From positions 1 through 64,000 of the forward strand of contig NZ_JBHZSG010000015.1 of assembly GCF_043642205.1 (NCBI RefSeq): a DNA stretch of 64,000 nucleotides, read 5' to 3'. The notes under the pieces are model-generated. The model saw nothing but the letters and a program-made list of their open reading frames with translations, had not been told where the DNA came from and made no database searches. The number at the start of each line of letters is the position of its first letter. Positions within the stretch are counted from its first letter, which is position 1. Positions 1-8,267 of this stretch are shown one piece after another. This DNA comes from Thalassotalea_A litorea. GTDB lineage: Bacteria; Pseudomonadota; Gammaproteobacteria; Enterobacterales; Alteromonadaceae. The position numbers and the translations under genes are program-made.

Positions 1-30
1 TCTCTGCAATCAAAGCCTTGTCTAAAAGCC

Positions 31-76
31 TTTAAATTCTCACTGAGTGAGCAATAATTTAATGTGATTGGTATTA
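31..76 (-). repeat. Dispersed repeat, copy A (inverted relative to copy B)
   Basis: Read on the minus strand this copy starts TAATACCAATCACATTAA (59-76), an exact 18-bp inverted match to 978-995. It continues into a small palindrome, CTCACTGAGTGAG, at 39-51. Copies B (978-1017) and C (18696-18733) share the same layout: a TACCAAT..CATTAA box, a short spacer, then a palindromic CTCAGAG-like core. Copies A and B flank the PEP-CTERM gene in opposite orientation. Confidence 0.6.
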
Positions 77-192
77 CCCTCAGTCTTTACTGATATCTAA
101 TGAACACCTGATTTTTCCCTGTATCCTGCACAGATTAAAGGGGGCTTACGATTGAACAAGTCGTTGTCAAAATTGATTTTTCTATTTTGTAC

Positions 193-198
193 TATACT
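193..198 (+). promoter_or_regulatory. Possible -10 box of the PEP-CTERM gene
   Basis: TATACT lies about 70 bases before the chosen start codon. No convincing -35 at standard spacing is visible; TTGATT upstream is only 14 bases away. I saw no sigma-54 motif here, although PEP-CTERM genes in other bacteria are often sigma-54 controlled. Confidence 0.25.
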
Positions 199-266
199 TG
201 CGGGGTAAAAAATTAATAAACGTTGTTTTATCGCTGTTTTCATATCCCGATGTTTGGAGTTGTAAT

Positions 267-980
267 ATGAAATTGATTAACGTTTTCAGGATTTGCCTAT
301 TAACGCTGTTGGTCGTATTCAGCTCTGGTACTTTGGCGGAGCTCGTACAACTTGTTGACTTCAAAAAGTTGGCAAACCAACGCATCCTTATAAGTAATTC
401 TCAAAACTTTTCCCTACCGTTAGATATTATCGAACCTGGACTGAGTCTTAGTATTGATAATCCCGCTAATTTTCAAGAATTGCTCGACCCTGCTAATGGT
501 TTACTGGTTTGCAAAGGCAACCGTGGTTGTAGCAATGAGCCTATGGACATTCTTGGGATCGGTGAATTTTTACAATTTACCTTCCTCTATCAAGGTGAAG
601 AATTGGACATTACAGGGCTGGAGTATCAGGTCAAGCACGCGGAGCAGGGCGGCACCCTATTTATAATTGGCAATAACGCCGATGCCAACCCGTTAACTAT
701 CGCCCCATATCTGGAAGTAAACTTTGATTACTCAGGCGCCGCAAGCGAAGCAGAAGTCTTTATTACCTCGATTTATACCCGAGTTCCCGATGGTAGTGGC
801 GGCGACTTGACCGGACCGACTATTCCGGGTGGCGGTGATGGTGGTAATCCGGACGGAAATGGTCCAGGTGAAACCGGGCCTCCAACACAGTCGGTGCCAG
901 AGCCAGGCAGCATAGTGTTATTTGCGATAGGGGCTTTATTTGCCGCGAGTCGTTACAGGCGAGTTAACAAGAGGGATTAA
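267..980 (+). CDS. PEP-CTERM sorting domain protein
   Basis: This 237-residue exported protein should be sorted by an exosortase and released to, or anchored at, the cell surface. From the ATG at 267 it opens with a classic signal peptide (MKLINVF then a hydrophobic stretch ending GTLA). An upstream in-frame start at 198 would bury this signal, and a GGAG stands just before 267, so 267 is preferred. The middle has no recognised domain. Residues about 174-208 form a Gly/Pro/Asp-rich linker. The C-terminus is a textbook PEP-CTERM signal: SVPEPGS, a hydrophobic helix (IVLFAIGALFAA), then a basic tail (SRYRRVNKR). No exosortase gene is in the window, so the processing enzyme must be elsewhere. 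The gene sits alone between inverted copies of a dispersed repeat. Confidence 0.85.
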   Translation: MKLINVFRICLLTLLVVFSSGTLAELVQLVDFKKLANQRILISNSQNFSLPLDIIEPGLSLSIDNPANFQELLDPANGLLVCKGNRGCSNEPMDILGIGEFLQFTFLYQGEELDITGLEYQVKHAEQGGTLFIIGNNADANPLTIAPYLEVNFDYSGAASEAEVFITSIYTRVPDGSGGDLTGPTIPGGGDGGNPDGNGPGETGPPTQSVPEPGSIVLFAIGALFAASRYRRVNKRD

Positions 981-1017
981 TACCAATCACATTAAGTTTG
1001 TGCACAACTCAGAGTTA
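978..1017 (+). repeat. Dispersed repeat, copy B
   Basis: TACCAATCACATTAAG, then TTTGTGCACA and ACTCAGAGTTAG. It closely matches copy C read on the minus strand at 18696-18733 (TACCAATTCCATTAAG, TTTTTACACA, GCTCAGAGTTAG). It begins at the stop codon of the PEP-CTERM gene and may also act as its 3' structure. Confidence 0.65.
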
Positions 1018-1077
1018 GGGTATAAGCCTTAGCAACCATACGCTATAAAGGCGTTCTGCCCGCTAGAGGAGTGATTG

Positions 1078-2013
1078 TTAAACGAGTTTCGCAGCTTCTA
1101 TGACCTGCTGCCTGAGCCAGATATGGCTTGGCTCGTGATGAATAAGTGGACTCCAAATCATTTTCAATTCGATGTCAGGTATTGAAAAGGGCGGGTTTTG
1201 TACTCTGTAGTTGGGATGCGATGCATGAATGTTTGCCGCTTTGCTAGGCAAGGTAGCTAATAACCGGTCATCGTGGGCTAGTTGCATCGCAACCTGATAA
1301 TTTCGGGTAAACAGTTTTATTTTACGTTTATGGCCAATCTTCGCCAAAGCTTCATCAACCCAGCCGAGTTTTTGCACATCTTTGGGATTCATACCAACAC
1401 CGACTCCAAACCCAGTTTTTGACACCCAGACATGCTGCGCTTTAAGGTAGTTTTCAAGGGTAAGCGGTGAGGTAAGAGGGGTGTCGCAATGGGTGATACA
1501 GGAAAAGCTGTCTTGCCAAAGCACTTTTTGGTGAAACGACTGAGGCAGCTTTTCGAAGTGATTAATGGCCATATCTATCTTACCATTTTCCACATCAACA
1601 AAATCTACATCACTAGGCGTCATGATATCCAGAGTGATCCCGGGGGCAAGTTCATTGAGTTGATTGAGTAATGATGGCAACAGGGTTGAAGCGGCATAGT
1701 CACTGGCCATAATACGAAACAACCGCTGACTTGCCTGCGGATCAAAACTATCCACCTTTTGCAGAGCGTCGGTTAAATCGAGCAGGATTTTTCGAAGTTT
1801 TGGGGCTAGCTTTCGCGCCCTTTCGGTCGGCTGCATTCCCTCGGACGTTCTCACCAGAACCGGATCATTGAGAAGTTTGCGCAAGCGTTTAAGGTTGCTG
1901 CTCATTGCCGGTTGGGTAATATTGAGTTGTGCTGCTGCGCGGCTGACGTTTTTTTCTCGCAGTAAGATATCGAAGGCAACGAGCAGGTTTAAATCGATGT
2001 CGGCTAAATTCAT
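1078..2013 (-). CDS. LysR-family transcriptional regulator
   Basis: This 311-residue protein has the standard LysR layout: an N-terminal winged helix-turn-helix at residues about 5-64 (VSRAAAQLNITQPAMSSNLKRL is the recognition region) and a periplasmic-binding-protein-like effector domain at about 90-300. Such proteins bind DNA as tetramers and respond to a small ligand. Length and N-terminus (MNLADIDLNLLVAFDILLREKN) are typical of the subgroup with a DLNLL start. The target is unknown. There is no divergently transcribed neighbour to suggest one, because the genes on both sides read toward or with it. The DUF481-like gene starts upstream on the same strand but ends 39 bases before this start, so co-transcription is possible. 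Confidence 0.9.
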   Translation of the reverse strand: MNLADIDLNLLVAFDILLREKNVSRAAAQLNITQPAMSSNLKRLRKLLNDPVLVRTSEGMQPTERARKLAPKLRKILLDLTDALQKVDSFDPQASQRLFRIMASDYAASTLLPSLLNQLNELAPGITLDIMTPSDVDFVDVENGKIDMAINHFEKLPQSFHQKVLWQDSFSCITHCDTPLTSPLTLENYLKAQHVWVSKTGFGVGVGMNPKDVQKLGWVDEALAKIGHKRKIKLFTRNYQVAMQLAHDDRLLATLPSKAANIHASHPNYRVQNPPFSIPDIELKMIWSPLIHHEPSHIWLRQQVIEAAKLV

Positions 2014-2052
2014 GAAATACCCTTGCTCGTTGTGAGATTACCTTGTGCGCTT

Positions 2053-2952
2053 CTAAATACTATAAACCAATGTAAGTGATGTTTCGGTTCTGGTTTTTTG
2101 GATGTTTCCCTGAACTTTACTATTGTAATCCACGGTAAATGCAAACTTGAGTGCTAATGCATCAATCAACTGAGTACTGAATGCCGTTATCGATTTATAT
2201 TTACTGCTTTCGCCAGCTCTTGGCGCGAATTCCGCACTCACAATTTGTTTAAACTGAATCGATTCGAATACGCGGGTTTCGTACGTTGCTGCGGTACGAA
2301 CAATGAATGCTTTTTGAGTTTTCTCTTCTTCAGGACCTGGGTTGGTCAGTTCATCAATTTTGTAACCCGGACCAATTTCCGCATCAAAATATGAAATATC
2401 GTCTTCAAACCAACGGCGACCCCAACCGGCAGCGACGGAACTTTGATATTCGAAACCATTGAAACGGTCATCTTCGTATGAACCAAATCCGAAACCATAG
2501 TTTTTACCACCTCGTTCAAAGGTGTAATTACTTTGAACGGTCGAGGACCATTTTTGGTCAGTGGTTTCATAATCAGTTTCGTTGGTCTGTGAATCGGTTT
2601 GCTCTGTTTTACGAATAAATAAATCAAGACGCACATTGGTTCTTAATTTTCCACGTTCATGATCCAAATCTAATCCGGTTTTTGCAAACGCAGAATTTCT
2701 GACATCGGTCTTGAAAAAAGCACCAATTTCAAAAGCGCCGCTAAATGACGAAGGAATATTGTTACACTCGGGCAGCGCGATATATTTTTCTGGTGGAATT
2801 TCATCGGTGAAGTTATAACACGTTGGCTCTTTTTCATTGTAGAGCGAGCGAACCAATGCTTCATTGGCTTCGGATATGGCTTCAGAATCCTGAGCAGCCA
2901 ATAATGGTAAAGAAAGGGCGTATAAGCCAATTAAAGTTATTATTTTGTTCAT
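2053..2952 (-). CDS. DUF481-like (YdiY-type) outer-membrane protein
   Basis: A 299-residue protein with a signal peptide (MNKIITLIGLYALSLPLLAAQ) and a body of alternating beta strands ending in an aromatic-last-residue strand (TSLTLVYSI), as in small outer-membrane barrels. The pattern of strands (GAFEIGAFFKTDVRNSAFAKTGLDLDHERGK region, then FGSYEDDRFNGFEYQSSVAAGWGRRWF, then AEIGPGYKIDEL) fits the DUF481 family, whose E. coli member YdiY is described as salt-inducible. Residues 40-65 contain two cysteines (PTCYNF, LPECNN) that could form a disulfide, which is unusual for this family. Function is not established. It lies downstream of the strong fba terminator, so it is probably transcribed separately. 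Confidence 0.7.
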   Translation of the reverse strand: MNKIITLIGLYALSLPLLAAQDSEAISEANEALVRSLYNEKEPTCYNFTDEIPPEKYIALPECNNIPSSFSGAFEIGAFFKTDVRNSAFAKTGLDLDHERGKLRTNVRLDLFIRKTEQTDSQTNETDYETTDQKWSSTVQSNYTFERGGKNYGFGFGSYEDDRFNGFEYQSSVAAGWGRRWFEDDISYFDAEIGPGYKIDELTNPGPEEEKTQKAFIVRTAATYETRVFESIQFKQIVSAEFAPRAGESSKYKSITAFSTQLIDALALKFAFTVDYNSKVQGNIQKTRTETSLTLVYSI

Positions 2953-3017
2953 AGCCTTTAACTGATGTTAACCACCAGCCTTTTGGTTTTGTTATTTGGG
3001 GGTTAGCGCCATTATAT

Positions 3018-3059
3018 CGAAAAAAAACGAGCAGTCGTCAATTAATTGACGACTGCTCG
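3018..3059 (-). terminator. Intrinsic terminator of the epd-pgk-fba operon
   Basis: A perfect 32-base palindrome spans 3028-3059 (arms CGAGCAGTCGTCAATT / AATTGACGACTGCTCG). On the minus strand it is followed by a run of seven T (3021-3027). It lies 56 bases after the fba stop codon. A T-tract also follows on the plus side, so it could stop transcription both ways. Confidence 0.85.
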
Positions 3060-3115
3060 CGGTTTTTTCGGATTGAGCTAAAAAGTATTAGCGCTAACGA
3101 ACGTTCAAAGTTCGT

Positions 3116-4180
3116 TTACTTGATCAGTGCGTTTAACTCACCTTTGCCGTATTTTAAAGCCATGTCATCTAATGAAACTGGCTTGATCTTACTGGCTTGT
3201 CCTGCCGTGTTGAACGCTTCGTAGCGCGCTTTACAGATCTCATACATTGCCTGAGTGCTGACTGTCAGGTACTTACGCGGATCAAATTCACTCGGATTTT
3301 CAGCCAAAAAACGTCGGATAGCGCCGGTGGAAGCCAAACGTAGATCGGTATCGATATTTACTTTACGGACGCCATTTTTAATACCTTCCTGGATTTGTTC
3401 AACCGGAACGCCGTACGTTTCCGGGATGGCACCACCAAATTCATTGATAATGGCCAACCAATCCTGAGGGACCGACGACGAACCGTGCATAACCAAATGG
3501 GTGTTTGGAATACGACGATTGATTTCTTTTATGCGGTCAATGGCGAGAATGTCGCCTGTCGGTGGGCGGGTAAATTTATACGCGCCATGGGATGTACCAC
3601 ATGCGATTGCTAAGGCGTCTACCTGGGTCTTTGCGACAAAATCTGCCGCTTCTTCAGGATCGGTTAACAACTGGTCATGGCTAAGCACACCCTCGGCACC
3701 AACACCATCTTCTTCACCCGCCATACCGGTTTCCAGAGAACCAAGGCACCCGAGCTCTCCCTCGACACTGACACCACAGGCGTGCGCCATGGCAACGGTT
3801 TGCTGGGTGACTTCCAGGTTATATTCATAGCTGGACGGGGTTTTACCATCATCCATTAAAGAGCCATCCATCATCACAGACGAAAAGCCTAACTGAATTG
3901 AGCGTTGACAAACCGCTGGTGATGTTCCGTGATCCTGATGCATTACCACAGGGATCTCGGGAAACTCTTCGATAGCGGCTTGAATTAAATGACGCAAAAA
4001 TGGCGCACCGGCATATTTTCGGGCACCTGCTGACGCTTGTAAAATCGCGGGACTGTTGGTGGCGCTTGCGGCCATCATAATCGCGCGAACCTGCTCCAGG
4101 TTGTTTACGTTAAACGCGGGGATACCATAGTCGTGCTCCGCTGCATGATCCAGCATTTGACGCATGGAAATTAAAGGCAT
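3116..4180 (-). CDS. fba: Class II fructose-bisphosphate aldolase
   Basis: Cleaves fructose 1,6-bisphosphate to dihydroxyacetone phosphate and glyceraldehyde 3-phosphate, reversibly, in the cytosol. At 354 residues it fits the Calvin-type (CbbA/FbaA-like) class II enzymes. The metal and catalytic motif HQDHG is at residues 81-85 (D83 catalytic, H84 metal ligand). Phosphate-binding loops follow: HGSSSVPQDW and GVRKVNIDTDLRLA. The start codon follows an AGGAGAA Shine-Dalgarno. It is the last gene of epd-pgk-fba, 79 bases after pgk. A hairpin in that gap may tune its expression separately. Confidence 0.97.
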   Translation of the reverse strand: MPLISMRQMLDHAAEHDYGIPAFNVNNLEQVRAIMMAASATNSPAILQASAGARKYAGAPFLRHLIQAAIEEFPEIPVVMHQDHGTSPAVCQRSIQLGFSSVMMDGSLMDDGKTPSSYEYNLEVTQQTVAMAHACGVSVEGELGCLGSLETGMAGEEDGVGAEGVLSHDQLLTDPEEAADFVAKTQVDALAIACGTSHGAYKFTRPPTGDILAIDRIKEINRRIPNTHLVMHGSSSVPQDWLAIINEFGGAIPETYGVPVEQIQEGIKNGVRKVNIDTDLRLASTGAIRRFLAENPSEFDPRKYLTVSTQAMYEICKARYEAFNTAGQASKIKPVSLDDMALKYGKGELNALIK

Positions 4181-4200
4181 AGAAATTCTCCTGCAATAAT

Positions 4201-4220
4201 AAAAGGGCGGTTAAACCGCC
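4201..4220 (-). terminator. Intercistronic hairpin between pgk and fba
   Basis: GGCGGTT-A-AACCGCC (4206-4220) followed on the minus strand by CTTTTATT. It has the shape of a weak intrinsic terminator or an RNA-processing stem inside the operon, about 20 bases upstream of the fba start. Confidence 0.5.
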
Positions 4221-4259
4221 ACTCGTTTTTCTTTTGTTTTCGCCACACGATTATTTTAA

Positions 4260-5444
4260 TTATTTTAGTTGTGATGCGCGTTCTTCAAGGATGGCTACTG
4301 CGGGTAACTTCTTCCCTTCCAGGAATTCAAGAAAGGCACCACCACCGGTTGAAATGTAAGAAACGTTATCGGCAATACCATATTTATCGACAGCGGCTAA
4401 TGTGTCGCCACCACCGGCTATGGAAAATGCCTTCGATTTAGCAATGGCTTTGGCAACGATTTCGGTGCCTTTACCAAACTGATCAAACTCAAATACGCCA
4501 ACGGGACCATTCCAAACGATAGTGCCAGCATTTTCCAGGATGTTAGCTAAAGTATTAGCCGAATCCGGGCCAATATCAAAAATCATGTCTTGATCACTGA
4601 CTTCAGATACGGATTTGGTTGTGGCCGCTGCTGATTCAGAAAATTCACTGGCAACGATAACATCGGTTGGAATTGGAATATCACCACCAGCTTGTTGGGC
4701 GGCATCGGTTAAGCGTTTCGCTTCGTCGATTAAGTCGGCTTCGTATAAAGATTTGCCTACGCTGTGCCCTTGAGAAGCAATAAACGTATTGGCGATACCA
4801 CCGCCGACAATTAATTGATCCACCACACTGGACAAAGAATCTAATACCGTCAGCTTGGTTGATACTTTTGAACCACCAACAATCGCAACCATAGGGCGGG
4901 CAGGGTTGTCTAATGCTTTGGTTAATGCTGATAGTTCATTGGCCAATAATGGACCTGCACAAGCAATAGGCGCAAATTGTGCCACACCATAAGTGCTTGC
5001 CTGAGCGCGATGAGCGGTACCGAAAGCGTCCATCACAAAGACATCACAAAGGGCTGCCAGTTTCTTGGAAAGCTGGGCATCGTTGTTTTTCTCGCCTTGA
5101 TTAAAGCGAATGTTTTCGAACAGCAGTACTTCGTCTTGTTGTTGCTCAATACCGTCTAAATAGTCTGTCACGAGACGCACTGGAACATTTAGCGCGTTTT
5201 GCAAATATTCGGCAACAGGTTGCAAGGAAAACTGGGCATCGTACTCACCTTCAACCGGGCGGCCGAGGTGCGACATCACCATAACGTTTGCGCCCTTTTC
5301 CAAAGCAAGTTTAATTGTTGGCAAAGCGGCCTTTAATCTGGCATCCGAGGTGATCTTTCCATCTTTTACCGGAACGTTTAAATCTTCACGGATAAGTACC
5401 CGTTGGTTCGCTAAGTCAAGTTCAGTCATTTTGATGACAGACAT
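4260..5444 (-). CDS. pgk: Phosphoglycerate kinase
   Basis: Transfers phosphate from 1,3-bisphosphoglycerate to ADP in glycolysis. The 394 residues match the bacterial enzyme. Recognisable segments in order are the substrate motif RVLIREDLNVPV (residues about 15-26), SHLGRP, FENIRFN, MDAFGTAHR (normally DAFGTAHR, intact), GGSKVSTK, VWNGPVGVFE and the nucleotide-binding IAGGGDTLAAV. The start codon lies 63 bases after epd, with a GGAGAAA Shine-Dalgarno. It is the middle gene of the epd-pgk-fba operon and is presumably expressed with both neighbours. Confidence 0.98.
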   Translation of the reverse strand: MSVIKMTELDLANQRVLIREDLNVPVKDGKITSDARLKAALPTIKLALEKGANVMVMSHLGRPVEGEYDAQFSLQPVAEYLQNALNVPVRLVTDYLDGIEQQQDEVLLFENIRFNQGEKNNDAQLSKKLAALCDVFVMDAFGTAHRAQASTYGVAQFAPIACAGPLLANELSALTKALDNPARPMVAIVGGSKVSTKLTVLDSLSSVVDQLIVGGGIANTFIASQGHSVGKSLYEADLIDEAKRLTDAAQQAGGDIPIPTDVIVASEFSESAAATTKSVSEVSDQDMIFDIGPDSANTLANILENAGTIVWNGPVGVFEFDQFGKGTEIVAKAIAKSKAFSIAGGGDTLAAVDKYGIADNVSYISTGGGAFLEFLEGKKLPAVAILEERASQLK

Positions 5445-5507
5445 GAGTTTTCTCCATTAAGCTACAAATTTTTGATGACACCGATTTACCTGTCGTTGAG
5501 CGACGGG

Positions 5508-6524
5508 CTAATCGGCGATATTAAATATGGCTGATGTTGTATCGAGCATTCGATTGGCAAAGCCCCACTCGTTATCACACCACACCAGTAGTTTAACCAG
5601 ACGGTTGTGACTGACACGTGTTTGATTACCATCGATAATGCAAGAGTGTGGATCATGATTAAAATCCGAGGAAACTAACGGTTCAGTAGTAAAACCGAGA
5701 ATGCCTTTTAATACGCCTTGTTGGGCGTTGTTTAGTGCCGCGTTTACGACATCAATATCGACATCGGTATTTAGCGTTACGCTTAAATCCATCGCTGTTA
5801 CATTGACGGTTGGTACACGTACCGCGATGGCTTCAAATCGACCGGCAAATTTAGGTAAAATTCGCTCGATACCCGCGGCGAGTTTGGTGTTTACCGGAAT
5901 GATGGATTGGCTTGCGGCTCTGGCGAGTCGTAAATCATCGTGATAGGCATCGATCACCTGTTGGTCATGCATTGATGAATGTATGGTGGTTATCGTGCCT
6001 TTTTGAACACCGAAAACGTCATCAAGGACCTGAATAACCGGCACGATACAATTGGTGGTACAAGAACCATTGGAAATTATTTGATCATCATGCTCGAGCG
6101 TCTGATGATTTATACCATAGATAATGGTTTTATCGACGTCATTGTATGCAGGCTGCGAATACAATACCTTCTTAGCGCCTTGCTCGATGTGCTTTAGTGC
6201 TTCATGTTTGCCTTGATACACACCGGTACAATCCAATACGATATCAACACCCAGCTCTTCCCAGGGAAGGCCGCTAATGTCAGGTTGGTGAATAAGGGCA
6301 ATGGCATCGGCATCGACATTCAAGTAGCCATGGGATAACGACACGTCAAAAGAGAAACGGCCATGGTTGGTATCATACTTTAATAAATGCGCAATACCTT
6401 CAGGCTTTGCTAATTCATTAATCGCGACGATACGAAATTCGTCAGTACGGCCACTTTCATACAAAGCCCGCAAGATAGAGCGACCAATTCGGCCAAAGCC
6501 ATTTATTGCAATTTTTATTGTCAT
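5508..6524 (-). CDS. epd: D-erythrose-4-phosphate dehydrogenase
   Basis: Oxidises erythrose 4-phosphate to 4-phosphoerythronate, the first step of the deoxyxylulose-5-phosphate-dependent pyridoxal phosphate pathway. It belongs to the GAPDH superfamily. The NAD-binding INGFGRIGRS is at residues 7-16 and the catalytic cysteine is C155 in SNGSCTTNC. It is called Epd rather than GapA because of Epd-like signatures: TIHSSMHDQQVIDAYHDDLR, RAASQSIIPVNTKLAAGI and SSDFNHDPHSCIIDG. The epd-pgk-fba order is the one known from E. coli, where tktA usually precedes. Here tktA is absent and a GhrA-like gene lies divergently upstream. Confidence 0.95.
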   Translation of the reverse strand: MTIKIAINGFGRIGRSILRALYESGRTDEFRIVAINELAKPEGIAHLLKYDTNHGRFSFDVSLSHGYLNVDADAIALIHQPDISGLPWEELGVDIVLDCTGVYQGKHEALKHIEQGAKKVLYSQPAYNDVDKTIIYGINHQTLEHDDQIISNGSCTTNCIVPVIQVLDDVFGVQKGTITTIHSSMHDQQVIDAYHDDLRLARAASQSIIPVNTKLAAGIERILPKFAGRFEAIAVRVPTVNVTAMDLSVTLNTDVDIDVVNAALNNAQQGVLKGILGFTTEPLVSSDFNHDPHSCIIDGNQTRVSHNRLVKLLVWCDNEWGFANRMLDTTSAIFNIAD

Positions 6525-6968
6525 AATTCAAAGGTCACAGCATCGACCTTTCATTTTAAGTAGAAAAAAATCGGTACGATAGTCTTGTTCAGCATTTAGA
6601 TGAACTATAGACGAGCCATATCATTTATGCCTATTATCGCTCTTGGTCTGCACATGGGTTCTGTGATGACCTGGTAAAAAATCCGGGGTATTTTCCCTTA
6701 CCTGGCAGTTAGGTGCAATGAAATTGTGTAGATTTTTTTCATCTATGACTGGTTTGTCCTGTTATAGATTTGTCATCGGCCACCTGTTGCGTGGCAGTTT
6801 TAAGGTTTATGACGAGTAAAAACAGGGTGTTGCGTTACTGCATAGTTTTTTGTAGTGGTGGTTGAAAGTTTTCTTTATATTGGTTGGGATGAATCGGATG
6901 ACGTGTTGTTTTAATCTAGATTGACCGTTTCTCTGAGCTTCACCGCGAATTAACAGTAGGGTGTGTTT
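6525..6968. other. Divergent intergenic region between epd and the GhrA-like gene
   Basis: About 440 bases without a gene. It must carry the promoters of both divergent genes. It is AT-rich, and I could not fix a convincing -35/-10 pair or operator by eye. A Shine-Dalgarno-like AGGG (6957-6960) stands before the ATG at 6969. Confidence 0.6.
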
Positions 6969-7889
6969 ATGGCAATCGCATTAATTATTCAGGGCCGGGA
7001 TGTTGAAGCGTTACGGTCTGGTTTATCGGACGCTTTACCGGGTGTCGAAATTCAGGTTTGGCCTACATTGACGGATTTAGCGGCGATTGAATTCGTTGTT
7101 GCCTGGAAGAGTCCGGAAAATTTATTGTCGCAATTACCTAACTTAAAGGCTATCTGTTCGCTAGGCGCTGGGGTCGATGGCATCCTGGCTTTAGCAGATT
7201 TACCGGATGTTCCAGTGTGTCGAATTGTTGAAGAGGATCTCACCCGACAAATGTGCGACTACGTGCTGGCTCAGATCTTAAATTTTCAATATCAATTTTC
7301 CGCGTATTGCCGTCAACAACATAACAATCAATGGTGTGAACGAGAACCTGTTGCGATCAAATCGGTTGCAATATTGGGAGTAGGGCAGATTGGTCATCAG
7401 GTGGCGATGGACCTGTATAGTCGGGGCTATCAAGTTACAGGTTGGAGTAACAGCCCAAAGCCCGATCGGGTTTATTCTTGTGTTTTTGGTATTGAGGCTT
7501 TGGCAGAAACTGTTGCAAACGCCGATTGTGTAATCAGTCTGTTACCTGCAACCAAAGAAACTGACAATTTATTTAACCGGAATTTTTTCCAACAGATGCA
7601 ATCCCATGCGTTATTTATAAATGTCGGGCGGGGCAATTCAGTGGTGGAAGAGGACTTGTACCAAGCGTTACAACATGGTGTTATTCAAAGTGCCTGTCTG
7701 GATGTTTTTAAAACGGAACCTTTACCCCAAGAGCATCCATTCTGGGGGCTGCCAAATCTGGTGATTACCCCACATATTGCCGCCGTTACCCGACAACAAA
7801 ATATTATCAGCCAAATCGTCGAACACTATAAAAAATTGCAATCTGGTCAAACCCTTAATTACATCGTTGATCGCGATAAAGGGTACTAG
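6969..7889 (+). CDS. GhrA-like glyoxylate/hydroxypyruvate reductase
   Basis: A 306-residue D-2-hydroxyacid dehydrogenase that should reduce glyoxylate or hydroxypyruvate with NAD(P)H. The N-terminal half carries the catalytic-domain loop CSLGAGVDGIL (substrate-binding glycines). The Rossmann motif is VAILGVGQIGHQVAMDL, about residues 134-150. INVGRGNSVVEEDL and the catalytic HPFWGLPNLVITPHIAA (active-site His) follow. Spacing and length match GhrA rather than SerA or PdxB. The ATG at 6969 is preferred over the in-frame GTG at 6963, because AGGG lies about 8 bases before it. It is a lone gene divergent from epd. A metabolic link to PLP synthesis is possible but not shown. Confidence 0.85.
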   Translation: MAIALIIQGRDVEALRSGLSDALPGVEIQVWPTLTDLAAIEFVVAWKSPENLLSQLPNLKAICSLGAGVDGILALADLPDVPVCRIVEEDLTRQMCDYVLAQILNFQYQFSAYCRQQHNNQWCEREPVAIKSVAILGVGQIGHQVAMDLYSRGYQVTGWSNSPKPDRVYSCVFGIEALAETVANADCVISLLPATKETDNLFNRNFFQQMQSHALFINVGRGNSVVEEDLYQALQHGVIQSACLDVFKTEPLPQEHPFWGLPNLVITPHIAAVTRQQNIISQIVEHYKKLQSGQTLNYIVDRDKGY

Positions 7890-8072
7890 ATAGATGTAAT
7901 AGCATCCGTTATATGGCTTTTAAACCGACAATCGTTTAACTAGGAGTAGACCAATTTTTTGAATTTACAAATTATTTTGTTAATTAATCAAGTTTCTCCT
8001 TGTAACCCGCGATTAAACACGATAAATTGAATCTGCTAATAAATAATTTATCGACTTTTGAAGGCAAACGTA

Positions 8073-8213
8073 ATGAACAAATCGTCTTTAAGGGAAGTCA
8101 AGCTGAGTACTGTTTTTATTGCGGTATTGGTATTGGGAGTATCGGCCATGTTTACTTCCTCAAATGCCTCTCAGGATATGGAAGTCAACCTTGTTACCGA
8201 ACAACAAAAATAA
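8073..8213 (+). CDS. 46-residue exported or membrane peptide
   Basis: A small open frame encodes a 46-residue peptide. It has a charged N-terminus (MNKSSLREVK), one hydrophobic segment (STVFIAVLVLGVSAM), and a short polar tail (SSNASQDMEVNLVTEQQK). The SNAS-QD junction looks like a signal peptidase I site, which would leave a tail of about 13 residues. An AAGG lies 8 bases before the ATG, and a strong intrinsic terminator follows 22 bases after the stop. That makes a complete one-gene transcription unit. I do not recognise a family. Overlapping frames at this place lack a signal and a ribosome site. Confidence 0.6.
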   Translation: MNKSSLREVKLSTVFIAVLVLGVSAMFTSSNASQDMEVNLVTEQQK

Positions 8214-8235
8214 GAAATTGCTTTGAATTTCTTTG

Positions 8236-8265
8236 AAACCTCACTTTATGTGAGGTTTTTTTTTA
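8236..8265 (+). terminator. Intrinsic terminator after the 46-residue peptide gene
   Basis: Stem AAACCTCAC (8236-8244) and GTGAGGTTT (8250-8258), with loop TTTAT, runs straight into nine T. Confidence 0.85.
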
Positions 8266-8267
8266 TA

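Noticed and set aside
5508..6524. Calling this gene gapA
   Set aside because: The residue blocks and operon order match erythrose-4-phosphate dehydrogenase rather than glycolytic GAPDH.
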